From assembly GCF_026914185.1 (NCBI RefSeq), contig NC_070561.1:4774001-4838000 (forward strand): a stretch of 64,000 bases of DNA, in the 5' to 3' direction. The notes under the pieces were generated by a model. That model saw nothing but the letters and a program-made list of their open reading frames with translations. It searched no databases and was not told where the DNA came from. Positions 21,806-32,215 of the stretch are shown here, piece after piece. The position numbers were made by a program, and so were the translations under genes. This DNA is from Puccinia triticina. Lineage: Eukaryota; Basidiomycota; Pucciniomycetes; Pucciniales; Pucciniaceae. How positions within the stretch are numbered: the stretch's first letter is position 1; each line of letters begins with the position of its first letter.

Positions 21806-24800
21806 TTCGCCCCCAAAAAAAAGCACGGCTCTAATGGGAGTTGTGCCGGGGTTCCTACGTTTTGTAGCGCGAAATTTGCGTAGCAAGGTATCGGCATTAG
21901 CTATAGCCTCTTTCTTAATCCACTTGTCATGGTCCGCTGACAGGCCCTTGAACCTGGTCAGATAGATTCGACAATCCTGACCTTGAACCCTTGACAGCTT
22001 TTTGTCCAGGATTCTATATGCAACCTGTTTGGTATCAAGGTCGGGCAAAGTTTCCGGCACTACTGGCGGGGGAGGCTCGCGCTTATCGCCAGGCGCCACA
22101 TATTTTTTAAGCAGACTGACGGGGAACATGGGATGTTTGAGATCATAGCCCTCAGTCAAAACAACCTTGACCGCATTACGCCTGTGTAGTGCTTTAACAA
22201 AAAACGGACCAACGAACAGATCCTTAAGTTTCCTGTTGCCTCCTAGGTTCTGAAAATTTACCGTCGAAATTAACACGCGGTCCCCGACTTTGATGTCATG
22301 ATCCCGATGGTTTTTATCCCAACGCTCCTTATTGTATGCGACAGCCTCCGTCAGACACGCGCTTGCTTGTTGCTCAGCTTTGACCATCATCTCCTGGAAC
22401 CTCTCGGCCGAGGGATGCAACGTTACCGCCTTGCTCAGTACGAGGTCGCGCGGCATATGCGGGATCCATCCGCGTTCAAGTTCAAACGGGGTTTTCCCTG
22501 TGCTAGAGTGTATGCTCGAGTTGTACGCATACTCCAACGCTGGCAACAAAGAGACCCAGTCATGCGAGTAGCCTTCCCCGTCCTTGAACTGAAGGCCAAA
22601 CGCGCAATACCTGCGGATCATGTCCTCCAAGGTCTGGATCATACGCTCCGCAAGCCCATCCGTCTGGGGATGGTAAGCTGTCGAAAAGGATAGCTTCGTA
22701 CCCATCAGTTGAAACAAGTTCTGCCAGAACTCGGAGGTAAATTTGGGATCCCGATTGGTAATGATTACCCTGGGGCAACCTACATCGTTGACGATGGAAT
22801 TCCAAAACAGCAGGGCTACGTCTAACGCAGTGTTGTCCTTATAGCAAGGGAGAAAGCGGGCTCTCTTTGAAAAGCGGTCAACGACAACAAGGACCGCATT
22901 ATAGCTATCCTTCCCTCCGGGAGGCAGAGCGGTGACGAAGTCCATGTTAATGACTTCCCACCGCTGCTTGGGCTCCTCGATGGATTGCAGGAGCCCGAAA
23001 CGCTTACCCGTTGCCTGGTTGGCCTTCTGGCATCGGTCACAACTTGCGCAGTATTGCTCAACTCTAACAATCCATCCTGGCCACCAGGCCAACACGCGTA
23101 GATGCTCGACCGTACGGTCTTTGGAAAAATGTCCAGCTGCTATATTATCGTGACATTCCTGTAGCATAGCCAGAATGTGGTCTTCTTCCACTAACACCAG
23201 CGCGCAATGGTTGCCAGTACGATGGTAGAGGAGGCCGTCCAGAAGAATGAACCTGCCTGCGCTGAAATTTGTTTTCCATGGCTCCTCCAATTGAGCAACC
23301 AGGTCTGGCTGCGAGTGCTTCGAGCGGAGAATACCAACCAGTGCTGCCGTGTTACGGTTATTAGTGTAACTGGTTTCCACCGAATCCCAAAATTCAGTGG
23401 ACAACCCACTTATACTGATTGCCATGATGGGAACCTCCCGGGATGTTTCCTCCTCGTTGGAGGCAGGATTATCCTTGTCGTTGGGAAGTGCCCACTGTGA
23501 CAGCCCATCAGCGTTTTTATGTATGAGACCATCACGATGGACAATGGTCATTGACCCACGCCATTCCTGGATTGAGATCTGCCATTGCATCATGTGACGG
23601 CTAGGCGTTTTCATATTCAAGAGAGATTTCAGGGCAACACAATCAGTAATCACCGTGAACACACAGCCGTCGAGATAATAGTAAAGCTTTTCCAAAGCCC
23701 ATACTAAACAGAGACACTCTAACTGAGATGCGCCGTACTTCTTCTCGGAATCCTTCAGCTGTCGTGAGATGAAGCAGATGGGTCCTTCCTGCTCTTTGTC
23801 CCCAATCATCTGAATCTGATGAAGCGCGGCGCCAATACCCTCCATACACGCATCTACATAAAGCAAGAAAGGCCTAGTAGGGTCTGGATGGAAGAGCAAG
23901 GGGGCCGTTGTCAACGCTACCCTCAAGGACTTGTAAGCCGCGACACGTTCGAGGGTCATTTCGAACCCAACGTTAGGGCTACAAATCTTGTATAAACAAG
24001 ACGCCATCATGTTAAAATCACGTATGTGCAGCCGGTAGTAACCAGCGAAGCCAAGAAACGACTGTAACTCCTTCACAGTTGTGGGGATGGGTTTCAGTAG
24101 CACCGCTGCTACTCTGTTCTGGTCAATGCCTAGGGAGAGGCCGTTGACAATGTGGCCCAGGGCTTTCAGCTCGGAAAACCCAAAGGAACATTTAGTTAAG
24201 GATATCTTCATTCCCATAGCGATGACCTTCTGCAAAACAATCCTCAATTTGACCAGGTGATCTTCCCAGTTGTCTGTGAAGATTATGATATCATCAATGT
24301 AGATGATCAACCAGAGCTTGCTTAACTCCAGCCTAAATTCCGTGTCCATCATGCGCTGGAAATGGGACGGGGCGTTTTTTATGCCGAAAGGCATGCGGAG
24401 ATATTCATGGACTCCCATATGCGAAATTATGCGCAGAAATTGCCGGCTATCTTTGCTGACAGTATTCTGGTGGAATCCCTTAAGCACGTCCATGCAGGTG
24501 ATATATTTTGCCCCGTGAAGTTTAGTCAGGGACTCGGTAATCTTCGGCATTGGGTACCTATCCGGAGTCGTGTACGTGTTTAGGGCACGGAAATCACCGA
24601 CCAGTCGAGATTTTTCCTTGTTCCAGGCTATGATCACGGGCGTCGTGATTGCAACCCCTTCGTTGGAGCCTACCTTCCGAAGAATACCCATCTTCATGAG
24701 CAAGGTAATATGTTCCTCTATCGCAGTCCGTGTACGAGGACTCGCTGGGTACGGGGATTTGCGCAAAGCCAGCGGATAGGGCTTGTTGACGGTCAGGGTA

Positions 24801-27700
24801 ATCTCGACCTCGTGTCCTTTGATGGAGCCAAATGGTTGGTCAACTGTAGCAAACGCTGCCTTGTTGTCGGACAACGCGCAGACCAGTTCCGCACGCTGAG
24901 CTGCGGTTATATCTCCGTTGATCTTTGAGTCTCGTACCACTTCTTCCTCAAAGGTAGGCTCGCTTGCCGCACCGGCTAGGACCGCGTTGATTGACTCATC
25001 AAAGTCGAATTTTTGTCTCCCGATAGTAAACTGCCTTTTTCCTGCATTAAGCAGGGATATTTTGTAATGAAGCAAGTAATCATTACCCATGATGAAGTAC
25101 CTGGCCGACATATTGTCCATGACGACAAATTTGATGACCATTCGTATGTTACGGAAGATTAGCCGGACATTTACTACTCCGAGCGAAACAAGGGCGCCAG
25201 TCGCGCTATGGAACTTCCCTGCTTCCATGGGCAGGATGAATTTCTCCCAACCTGGGCAGAACCGCGAAAGATAACCTTTCCCCACCACCGACCTCACGGC
25301 CCCGCTGTCCAAGAGCACCATGCATTCTTTATCGCAGCACGACATCTGTACGAGGTTATTTCTACCCCTAGACGTGCTTACGACATCAGTGCTGCCAGAT
25401 ATAGCGCCTATGATGGATTCTCCGTCCTCCTCTGGTTCGCTGCCCACCTCATTGCCCTTGCTGTCGTCTTCCTTTTCCCCAACGTTATTAACGTTCTTAG
25501 GGCAATTACGGGCCGTATGCCCCGTCTCTTTACACGAGTAACACTTAATATCCGATGCCGGGGTCCTATTCTTCTCCGCGGCGGCGGGAGGAGCTTTGCT
25601 AGGCGTAGGGGGAGGGGGTTTCGGCGTGAAACGGCGCCTGCCCAGACGAGTTTTGTCACAGATATCCTCCAATATACTAATGAAGCAGCTAAGGTCTGCG
25701 TCCGGTTGCTTCATAGCATTCTTAGCTGCATACTCGACCTCATTGTCCATGAGGTTTAACAGTTTGAAGTTAATGGATTCCTGATCTATACCAGGCTCAA
25801 AACACTGCAATCTGTTGTACTGGCGGGTCACCCACTGCGCCGGCGCGGTTTCGCCTGGGACAAATTTATCTGCGGTGAAAGCATCCTGTTTCTTCCGCTT
25901 CCAAGCGGAGTGGCCAAACTTTTTACAAATCTCAGCCCTCCAGAAAGCCCAGCTAGGGTTTTGGTGCATGAGGCGCATGGTTTCATACCACGACAATGCC
26001 GTACCTGTAAGCATAGTGAGGAGTTTGAGGACAATGACCTCATCATCCACGTGACTGTCGCTTTTCGCGGTATCTATCCATCGGACGAACCGGAGATGAT
26101 CGTATTCCCCGTCCCCAGAGAACGTCGGCCAATCCGATTTGGCAATCGCATTGTTAAGCCGTTTCTTCAGCTCAGGGTCAATCCTCTCCGGTGCGTACCG
26201 CGGAGTTTGATGCTCAGGCTGAGGGAAATGAGGCGGCGTCTGCCTGCTATGATTGGATTGGCGCAGATTAGAAACTGCAGCAGTAAGTGCGGCCATTTCT
26301 TCCCGAAGCCGAGCTCCTTTGGAACGGTATTGACTCATCATACGGTCAATCTTATCACTAAGTTTGAGAAAATTAGCACGCTGATTCTTGCTCTGCTCCT
26401 CCAGCTTTTGCTCAACCTCCGCGCTAACGCTGGAGGCGCCCGAAGAGACGTGAGGAGTCGGCATGGTAGCCGTAAGACTTCCAACCAGCCGTAGTTTGGC
26501 GAACTTCTGGTCAATATGGGTAGACAGAGTCTCAGACAACGTCGAAGCTATGCTATCGAGCATCAGGGTTTCCCTGGAAAATTCAATCTCCCGGAGAATA
26601 GTTCTATTCTGATCCGACACAGAGTGTAGGCGGGCGCTGACTTCCTGTACCACCTGTATGACCTTACTATTGTCTGGTAGGCCACTAATGACCTGGGCTA
26701 CCGCGGTGTCAACACACGTCTGAATGAAGTTTTTCATTTCGTCCTCATTCTTCTTGTTTTCCTCCGGGCGCAAGGCCTGGACCATATCCTCCACCGTGCG
26801 GACTTTAGCCGCCAGGCGGTCGAGTACCTCAGTCATGTAAGTGGAACTAGAAGAGACTGTATTGCAAGTAGTATGTATACCAGTCAATGAAAATTTAACG
26901 CCTTTAAATTGTTTGTTGACAACGTCTTTAACAATCTGAACATTATTGGAAATAGGGGAAGATATATCCTTAAGCAAAGACTTCGATAGGGACGTCAAAG
27001 ACAAGTCTATGCGGTCTTTAATGAAACGCGAATTCCCATCAATAATCTTCTCCAGCTCCTTAAACATACGGTTCAAGACGGCACTCACTTCCAAAAGGGT
27101 CAGTTGTTGTATCCTTGGTTCCTGGAGCGCGACTGATCTATGGCTTGATAGCCTCCTTGGATCGTCCTGCCCATGCGAAACAACTCCGCGTAGATCGACG
27201 CCTTGTAATTCTGGCGTCCCCTCATTCGGCTCGGACGGTTGCTTTGATTCTGGGATGGCTGGGCTGGCCTGTCGGTTTGCTGGCCCGCTGGATTTGCTCC
27301 GTTGTTGGGGCGTACATAGGCTTGATGGCGGTTTTGGCCGCGGTTTCTGGAATTCTGGGATCTCGCCGATCGGGGGTTTGGGCGCGTGGATGGAGGCGTC
27401 CAACCCTCGGTGAGAACCAGAAGGGTCTCGCGTCCGATCAACTACTCCAACTTTTGGTGAGTTGCGGTCGCCTGATCCCCTAGGATCCTCATCGCCTCTT
27501 GGTTCGTCCCGGCGAGGGCTTCCAGATACGCTTGCTTGTATCGGAGATGGGTCTGAAACACCAGCTCGGTCGTTGGGCTCCAGTTTTGGCGTACTTCCGC
27601 CGCGTTTAAATTCGCCCGGGGGAACGAGGGCTGGTTGGGAGGACCTAGTGGAGGATGCACGAGAAATGGGTTTACTAATCGTTTTCTTGGGAGGAGTCAT
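21674..27700 (-). CDS. gypsy Gag-Pol polyprotein with chromodomain
   Basis: Single uninterrupted frame of 2008 residues from ATG 27700-27698 (MTPPKKTISK). Seen in order: a Ser/Pro-rich start; capsid region (FVRWIDTAKSD, SWYETMRL) near 540-640; zinc knuckle CYSCKETGHTARNC near 720; protease VLLDSGAVRS near 795; reverse transcriptase with FRALNTYT, MPFGIKNAPSHFQ and YIDDIIIF near 1130; RNase H YVDACMEGIGAAL near 1280; integrase HHCC finger (H...CASCDRC) near 1560; integrase core NMDFVTALPP, TNRDPKFTSEF near 1648 and DGLAERMIQ near 1684; chromodomain near 1880-1930 (YLTRFKGLS). The Asp expected in TDRDPKF is Asn (AAT at 22754-22756), so the integrase is probably dead although the frame is intact. 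The end overlaps the 3' LTR. Confidence 0.95.
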   Translation of the reverse strand: MTPPKKTISKPISRASSTRSSQPALVPPGEFKRGGSTPKLEPNDRAGVSDPSPIQASVSGSPRRDEPRGDEDPRGSGDRNSPKVGVVDRTRDPSGSHRGLDASIHAPKPPIGEIPEFQKPRPKPPSSLCTPQQRSKSSGPANRQASPAIPESKQPSEPNEGTPELQGVDLRGVVSHGQDDPRRLSSHRSVALQEPRIQQLTLLEVSAVLNRMFKELEKIIDGNSRFIKDRIDLSLTSLSKSLLKDISSPISNNVQIVKDVVNKQFKGVKFSLTGIHTTCNTVSSSSTYMTEVLDRLAAKVRTVEDMVQALRPEENKKNEDEMKNFIQTCVDTAVAQVISGLPDNSKVIQVVQEVSARLHSVSDQNRTILREIEFSRETLMLDSIASTLSETLSTHIDQKFAKLRLVGSLTATMPTPHVSSGASSVSAEVEQKLEEQSKNQRANFLKLSDKIDRMMSQYRSKGARLREEMAALTAAVSNLRQSNHSRQTPPHFPQPEHQTPRYAPERIDPELKKRLNNAIAKSDWPTFSGDGEYDHLRFVRWIDTAKSDSHVDDEVIVLKLLTMLTGTALSWYETMRLMHQNPSWAFWRAEICKKFGHSAWKRKKQDAFTADKFVPGETAPAQWVTRQYNRLQCFEPGIDQESINFKLLNLMDNEVEYAAKNAMKQPDADLSCFISILEDICDKTRLGRRRFTPKPPPPTPSKAPPAAAEKNRTPASDIKCYSCKETGHTARNCPKNVNNVGEKEDDSKGNEVGSEPEEDGESIIGAISGSTDVVSTSRGRNNLVQMSCCDKECMVLLDSGAVRSVVGKGYLSRFCPGWEKFILPMEAGKFHSATGALVSLGVVNVRLIFRNIRMVIKFVVMDNMSARYFIMGNDYLLHYKISLLNAGKRQFTIGRQKFDFDESINAVLAGAASEPTFEEEVVRDSKINGDITAAQRAELVCALSDNKAAFATVDQPFGSIKGHEVEITLTVNKPYPLALRKSPYPASPRTRTAIEEHITLLMKMGILRKVGSNEGVAITTPVIIAWNKEKSRLVGDFRALNTYTTPDRYPMPKITESLTKLHGAKYITCMDVLKGFHQNTVSKDSRQFLRIISHMGVHEYLRMPFGIKNAPSHFQRMMDTEFRLELSKLWLIIYIDDIIIFTDNWEDHLVKLRIVLQKVIAMGMKISLTKCSFGFSELKALGHIVNGLSLGIDQNRVAAVLLKPIPTTVKELQSFLGFAGYYRLHIRDFNMMASCLYKICSPNVGFEMTLERVAAYKSLRVALTTAPLLFHPDPTRPFLLYVDACMEGIGAALHQIQMIGDKEQEGPICFISRQLKDSEKKYGASQLECLCLVWALEKLYYYLDGCVFTVITDCVALKSLLNMKTPSRHMMQWQISIQEWRGSMTIVHRDGLIHKNADGLSQWALPNDKDNPASNEEETSREVPIMAISISGLSTEFWDSVETSYTNNRNTAALVGILRSKHSQPDLVAQLEEPWKTNFSAGRFILLDGLLYHRTGNHCALVLVEEDHILAMLQECHDNIAAGHFSKDRTVEHLRVLAWWPGWIVRVEQYCASCDRCQKANQATGKRFGLLQSIEEPKQRWEVINMDFVTALPPGGKDSYNAVLVVVDRFSKRARFLPCYKDNTALDVALLFWNSIVNDVGCPRVIITNRDPKFTSEFWQNLFQLMGTKLSFSTAYHPQTDGLAERMIQTLEDMIRRYCAFGLQFKDGEGYSHDWVSLLPALEYAYNSSIHSSTGKTPFELERGWIPHMPRDLVLSKAVTLHPSAERFQEMMVKAEQQASACLTEAVAYNKERWDKNHRDHDIKVGDRVLISTVNFQNLGGNRKLKDLFVGPFFVKALHRRNAVKVVLTEGYDLKHPMFPVSLLKKYVAPGDKREPPPPVVPETLPDLDTKQVAYRILDKKLSRVQGQDCRIYLTRFKGLSADHDKWIKKEAIANADTLLRKFRATKRRNPGTTPIRAVLFFGGECQPLASPDSAKADTARAAEELCAHSAAPGTVRAEDSECASKRD

Positions 27701-28214
27701 GATGGATGGGACTGGACAAACCTTCACCAATGGTGATGATATCTATGCTAGCAATGGACTCAGATCGCGGCCGTTCTTGATTCAGATTGTCGGACCCAAC
27801 GCGAGGATTATTGCCAACCAGCTGTCGTTCTATAGCTGCGGATGAGGCTCCCGGAGATGGCCTGGAACGGACGTCGTCTATGAGACGCTGGACGACGGAG
27901 CTAGCCCGGAGAACCGAGTTCCCGTTAGAACCGGTAGACGAAGACGCCGAGTTGCGCAACTGGATCGGAGCTCCTAGAGCCGGAGCAGTAGCTGCGCGAG
28001 TACTGTTGCAAGCAGTGGCACCTGTGGGATGAAAGAGCCGATCAAAGAGGTCTCCAACACCGTTGTTAACTTGGCTCCCGGCGGGAACTTCTGGGTCTGG
28101 GTTGTTAGCAACTCCGGGAGGAGCCAAGGTTCTGTTTGAGCGGTTAGAAACCGTTGGATTGCCGCTACGCTCGGCCTGAAAGAAATTAAGAAGAGACGTC
28201 TGACGAGTCGACAC
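27675..28214 (-). other. open frame upstream of gypsy gag, no ATG
   Basis: 179 codons open between the 5' LTR and the polyprotein start, ending 26 bases inside the polyprotein frame. The translation is Ser/Asn/Pro-rich and contains no Met; it would have to start at a non-ATG codon or be joined by splicing. It ends HHDSSQEND. No family is recognised; it may be untranslated leader. Confidence 0.3.
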
Positions 28215-28431
28215 TACAAGTATACGTATCAGTTGCTGCTTCGACTAAATGAGTCTCCCAGCGAGGTAGACTGCTTACTAATGATACTGAGCGGTAGTTA
28301 ACCGTTGACGTTTGCAAAAAAAGTTGTTTCGAACTGGGTTTCTGTCAAAGAAACTAACAATGTAAAAGGACGAGTATCAGTATTTGAATACTCGTAGGGT
28401 CTGGGAAAAATTTCCCGATGAGGCCCCCAAA

Positions 28432-29172
28432 TGTCAGGGTGCGTCTCTAAAGTGGCGACGCCCTGAATGGAAATGAACAGGTTGTGAGTTCCTTTTAGGA
28501 AAACACGCTTGACTCAACCGGGATACGGGAGGAGAAAGCCGCGCCTCCGTTGGAGGGGCTGGTAGAGCTAAGTTGTACCGGAACCTAAGAAGGTTCACAA
28601 GCTCAAGCTTACCTAGTAGGGTAGCAAGCGGAAAGAACCGTTAAGACGAGGAAGTGTGAACTGCGAAGGTGAAGGCGGTGAAAGGGATTCGGAGGCGGAG
28701 GCGGAGTCGAGGAGTAAGGAGTATTCGAAGATATAAGAAAGGATGAGATGTAACTAGATGAAAGCCCCGGTCGTTTTGTATCAAACAAGGATGACGGGCT
28801 TGGTAATCTAAAGAATAATCTGAGGAACCCTTTGTGGGGCGGAGGCCCCAGGTATTTTATACTCGACTGTGATGGCCACACTTAGGAGTCAGGCCTCCAC
28901 AACGTTCTACTAGACCCACGCGTGACAACTTCGCGTGGATTGTTCTCACTCGAGTTTGACATACCATGCCCACGCGTAGAACACTCGCGTGGAATGTGCT
29001 CACTCGAGCTCGACAACCCGTGAGCGTTGTGGAGCTCTACTTAGTCGCGCTTGCTCGCGCACTCGCTGTCCTCGGCGCGTACTGTGCCTGGAGCGGCACT
29101 ATGCGCGCACAGCTCTTCTGCTGCGCGTGCAGTGTCAGCTTTGGCGCTGTCTGGACTAGCCAAGGGCTGACA
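28432..29172 (-). repeat. 5' LTR of the gypsy element
   Basis: 741 bp. Differences from the other LTR include GGGTGCG versus GGGCGCG, TAAGTTG versus TAAGTCG and ATTCGAAG versus ATTCAAAG, mainly transitions at CpG. Confidence 0.92.
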
Positions 29173-29964
29173 TATAAGGGGTGCGCGTAGGGCTTACTAG
29201 GAAAATGACCTCCAACCTTATATCTTTTTTGTTACAGACCCAAACAGTCTAAAAGTTTCAGGAAACTTTCAATGTAGCATATTAAGTTTTCTATGAAATT
29301 ATTAGCCATGGGGTGTAATCAAAATAGGAGATATAAGGTGTACACGGATAAAGCCCGCCGTGCACACCCCATATCTCCTATTTTTATCAAAACAAGTTGC
29401 TAAGAATATCATATCACAAATGATAGGCTACATGAAAGAGTTCCTGAAATTCTTGGACTGTTTGGGTCTGTAACAAAAAAGCTATAAGGTTGGCGGTCAT
29501 TTTCCTACTAAGCCCTTGGCGCACCCCTTATAGGTCATTCTACAATGGCACACTATTGCTAATAATTTAATAGCACAAAATATATGCATCATGGAAAGAT
29601 TCCTGAAATTTTGGGCTATTTGGGTGTGTAACAAAAAAGTTACATTGTTGGCGGTCATTTTCCTACTAAGCCCTACGCGCACCCCTTATATGTCATTCTA
29701 CAATGGAACACTATTGCTAATAATTTGATAGCACAAAATATATGCATCATGTAAACATTCCTGAAAGTTTTGGAATGTTTGGGTGTGTAACAAAAAAGTT
29801 ATATGGCTGGCGGTCATTTTCCTACTAAGCCCTACACGCACCCCTTATATCTCACACAATATTGCTAGGAAATTCAGGGGGTACAATTTATGCATAAATC
29901 TCTGTGATCTCAAATTTTTATGTCTCTAGTACATGGAACAAAAAATTTATACATATTAAAAATA

Positions 29965-30947
29965 ATAAAAAATAATATGAAAAATTAGCACGCTTAACAA
30001 CTCCCAAAATTTTTCCATTTTAGGGAACGACTCCCAAAAAGTCCGTACCCCAAAAAAGGGCCTAGGTGGACGTCGGGAGTCGGTCGAAATTCGGTCCCGG
30101 CGATGTATGGGAGTTGCTTTCCCAACTTTTGGGAGTCGGTTTTCCGCTCCCCGGGTATGCAATACGGCACTCCACCCCAGTAGCTCATGCGAGGGAGCCC
30201 TGATGACAACCCGTAACGACGAGCTGCGAGCCTAACTGTGCTAGTCTCAACAATCTCTCTGAAGTCTTTCATTCAGATTCAACAGCAAGTTGATGAACAG
30301 CTCAATGGATTGCTTGACTGGTTGAGAGAGACAGGGAGGGATAAAGAATGTGACTGGTGTTCAATGAGAGGACTCATCGCCAGAAGAGCAATATTCACAA
30401 GAAGAGCAATATCTAGAAGAGAGTTATTGACAATGCAAGTCTAGAAGAGAGTTATTCACAATGCAGGGAGAGCAATATTCACAGTGAACAAAGATGAAAA
30501 TCGATGCAAATGATTTATGGCGGGTGAGTATCTCGGAGAAATTCACAAAATATGGCGCTCTTCTTCAATCAGGTGCTGTGCTGAGGTATTTGTTGTGGCT
30601 GAGGAATGTTCTTGGCGAAGAAAGACGACCGTCTATGCTCAGCGGTTCTGTTGGCGCAGAGGAGAAGAATTAATAACTGTCAGCTTGGAGCTAGTCTTCG
30701 GGAATGAGGGTACAAAAGGGAGTCGAAGGAGAAGGGAAAACCCACTGAACCCGTCCCGGTCTGTGGTAGGTTGCGAAAATGAGCATTGGATCAAAACACA
30801 TGAATTCTGATAATGTAAAACAGCTCGTACCATTTAGGATTGACGAACGAGTGGGCCGCTTATCCTCCCCATGTCTAATCATTGGAATAACAGAAACAAT
30901 CGATGTGAGTATTGAGTCGATCCACTTAACTGTGAACGAAGAAAAAC
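29965..30947. other. no gene recognised; GGGAGTCGG-rich and AGAAGAGCAATAT repeats
   Basis: 29990-30180 repeats ACTCCCAAAA and GGGAGTCGG in both orientations. 30380-30480 has short repeats of AGAAGAGCAATAT and AGAAGAGAGTTATT. Short frames on either strand are not convincing as genes. Confidence 0.4.
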
Positions 30948-31121
30948 TCATTTACCGATTTTTGCAGCCTCACTGAGTTTTGCGCCACTCTCTTTGACTT
31001 TTCCGAAGCAGCAGCAGATAAAGTCCCAACAACCTGCAGGTGCAGCACTAAAACCGGAGTACAAGCAAGACAGCTGGACGACAAGGACGAGGAGCACGTT
31101 GATGGAAGTAGCAAGCTTCAT
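30948..31121 (-). CDS. small secreted cysteine-containing protein
   Basis: 57 residues from ATG 31121-31119. A classic signal peptide is visible: MKLATSI, then a hydrophobic core NVLLVLVVQLSCLY, then a small-residue cleavage zone GFSAAPAG. The mature part is about 30 residues with a CWDFICCCFGK cluster and a lysine-rich tail ending AAKIGK. A TATA box (CTTATAAAAG on the minus strand) lies about 125 bp upstream, a good spacing for a fungal promoter. A GGTAAATGAG at the stop could be a splice donor, so a longer spliced form ending near 30830 is possible. The size and secretion signal resemble plant-pathogen effector candidates; that role is inference. Confidence 0.6.
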   Translation of the reverse strand: MKLATSINVLLVLVVQLSCLYSGFSAAPAGCWDFICCCFGKVKESGAKLSEAAKIGK

Positions 31122-31244
31122 TGTGTAAATCTGAAGTTGGTTGAGGTTGGTTAAAGAGGTGATTAACGAAGGTGGGTGCAGACAATGAGATATCTGGGGG
31201 GATTGGATGGTGGGATGGTGCATCCACGCGGCAGACACAGTCGT

Positions 31245-31253
31245 CTTTTATAA
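31245..31253 (-). promoter_or_regulatory. TATA box of the small secreted protein gene
   Basis: TTATAAAAG on the minus strand about 125 bp upstream of the ATG at 31121. Confidence 0.55.
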
Positions 31254-31964
31254 GCCTGACCCATCGGCGTGTTTGATCTTTCATTGATGAATCGCGTGGC
31301 CCACGCTGCCGTGTATGTATGTACATGTACCGGTTGCACGGATTGTCCGGCCGTGTAGAGGTTTCATGAGTGCACCCGAGCGTTCCTGGGACATATGTAC
31401 ATTCATAGCAGCCGGTCAGAGCCGGTCCTAATTGGGTGGAATCTCTGACGAAACCCGAGACGTTTCTGACATTCACCACTATTCCTTGCATTCCAGTGGT
31501 GGTGCACTGTAATCTGTGCGATTTCATTCGCTTGCAGACCTCCCTGGTGGGTCCGATATGGTGTTCATACCGGTCTATTGTCTTGCGCCCTTCGGGTGTG
31601 CCTGCTCGTCACTTAATTGTGGGCTAATAGCCCGGTGAGTGGTCGTGCCAACTCGCGGAGCGTATTATCGCGGTCCCTGCCTCGCTGGAATATGGCGGGT
31701 AATTAAGCCGTGGGCGCCGTTTCTATTTTCCCGGCAGGGATTCGTCTCGGCCTGCGTTTCATTGGTGCATCCATTGACAAAAATATGTATATGTCATGCA
31801 CAGTATGTAAACATGTACATGTCTCCGGCCGGAAACGAAAGCATGGTGTCAGGTGTGAAGGCCAACCTACTCAACTTATCTCAATCGGCAAGATAGCCTA
31901 GCATAAGTGAGAAGTGGAAAGGTTATTCTCGTAGAAACTCTAATGAGAATAGCCTTTATACAAT

Positions 31965-32145
31965 TATGGTGTTCAAAGTTGGTTTGCATAATTTTATGCA
32001 TGCATAAATCATAAAATCATAAAATCTTTTTTGGAGGGGATATGACTGTCTAATTATGTAATACAAAAATTCCTCACCAAAATATTTTTATGATTTTATG
32101 ATTTATGCATGCATAAAATTATGCAAACCAACTTTGAACACCATA
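31965..32145. mobile_element. 181-bp MITE with 60-bp inverted repeats
   Basis: Ends TATGGTGTTCAAAGTTGG and the exact complement. The inverted repeats extend through TTTGCATAATTTTATGCATG and beyond for about 60 bp around a short centre. AAT flanks both sides (31962-31964, 32146-32148), a 3-bp duplication. The length and 3-bp target suggest a PIF/Harbinger-type MITE, though the target AAT is not the usual TWA. Arms look near-perfect, implying youth. Confidence 0.82.
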
Positions 32146-32185
32146 AATAAGGGATTTATAGAATGTTTTCTTTTATTGATAATAA

Positions 32186-32215
32186 CTAGAGGCCAAGGCG
32201 GCTGCGCCGCTGCAG
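32186..32215 (-). mobile_element. Helitron-type 3' terminus
   Basis: On the minus strand: hairpin GCGGCGCAGCCGC, then CTTGGCCT, then CTAG followed by T. A GC-rich hairpin roughly 10 bases before a terminal CTAG, with insertion before T, is the Helitron 3' signature. The element would extend to higher coordinates; its 5' TC end was not located. Two related ends are at 41188 and 53550. Confidence 0.6.

Larger units (their letters stand above)
21064..29172 (-). mobile_element. Ty3/gypsy chromovirus with 5-bp TSD
   Basis: LTRs of 742 and 741 bp (21064-21805, 28432-29172), starting TGTCAGGG and ending GGCTGACA, differ at only about ten sites. TATAA flanks both sides (21059-21063, 29173-29177). 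The internal region is 6.6 kb with one long polyprotein frame on the minus strand. The C-terminal chromodomain places it among chromoviruses. Low LTR divergence indicates recent insertion, and it landed inside the foldback element. A G-rich TTTGGGGGCCTCATCGGG directly follows the 5' LTR in element orientation and is the likely primer-binding region. Confidence 0.95.
20615..29964. mobile_element. large foldback element split by the gypsy insertion
   Basis: Left arm 20615-21063 plus 29173-29340 and right arm about 29345-29964 are inverted copies. Each is made of tandem units of about 165-170 bp carrying GATATAAGGGGTGCGCGTAG, CTTTTTTGTTACACACCCAA and GCATATATTTTGTGCTATCA. Outer ends are TATTTTTAATATGTATAA and its complement. 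Without the gypsy element it would be about 1.2 kb. No coding capacity. No target duplication was identified at its outer ends. Confidence 0.8.

Noticed and set aside
25208..26494. Plus-strand frames of up to 194 codons within the gypsy element
   Set aside because: They lie antisense to the intact polyprotein and show no domain.
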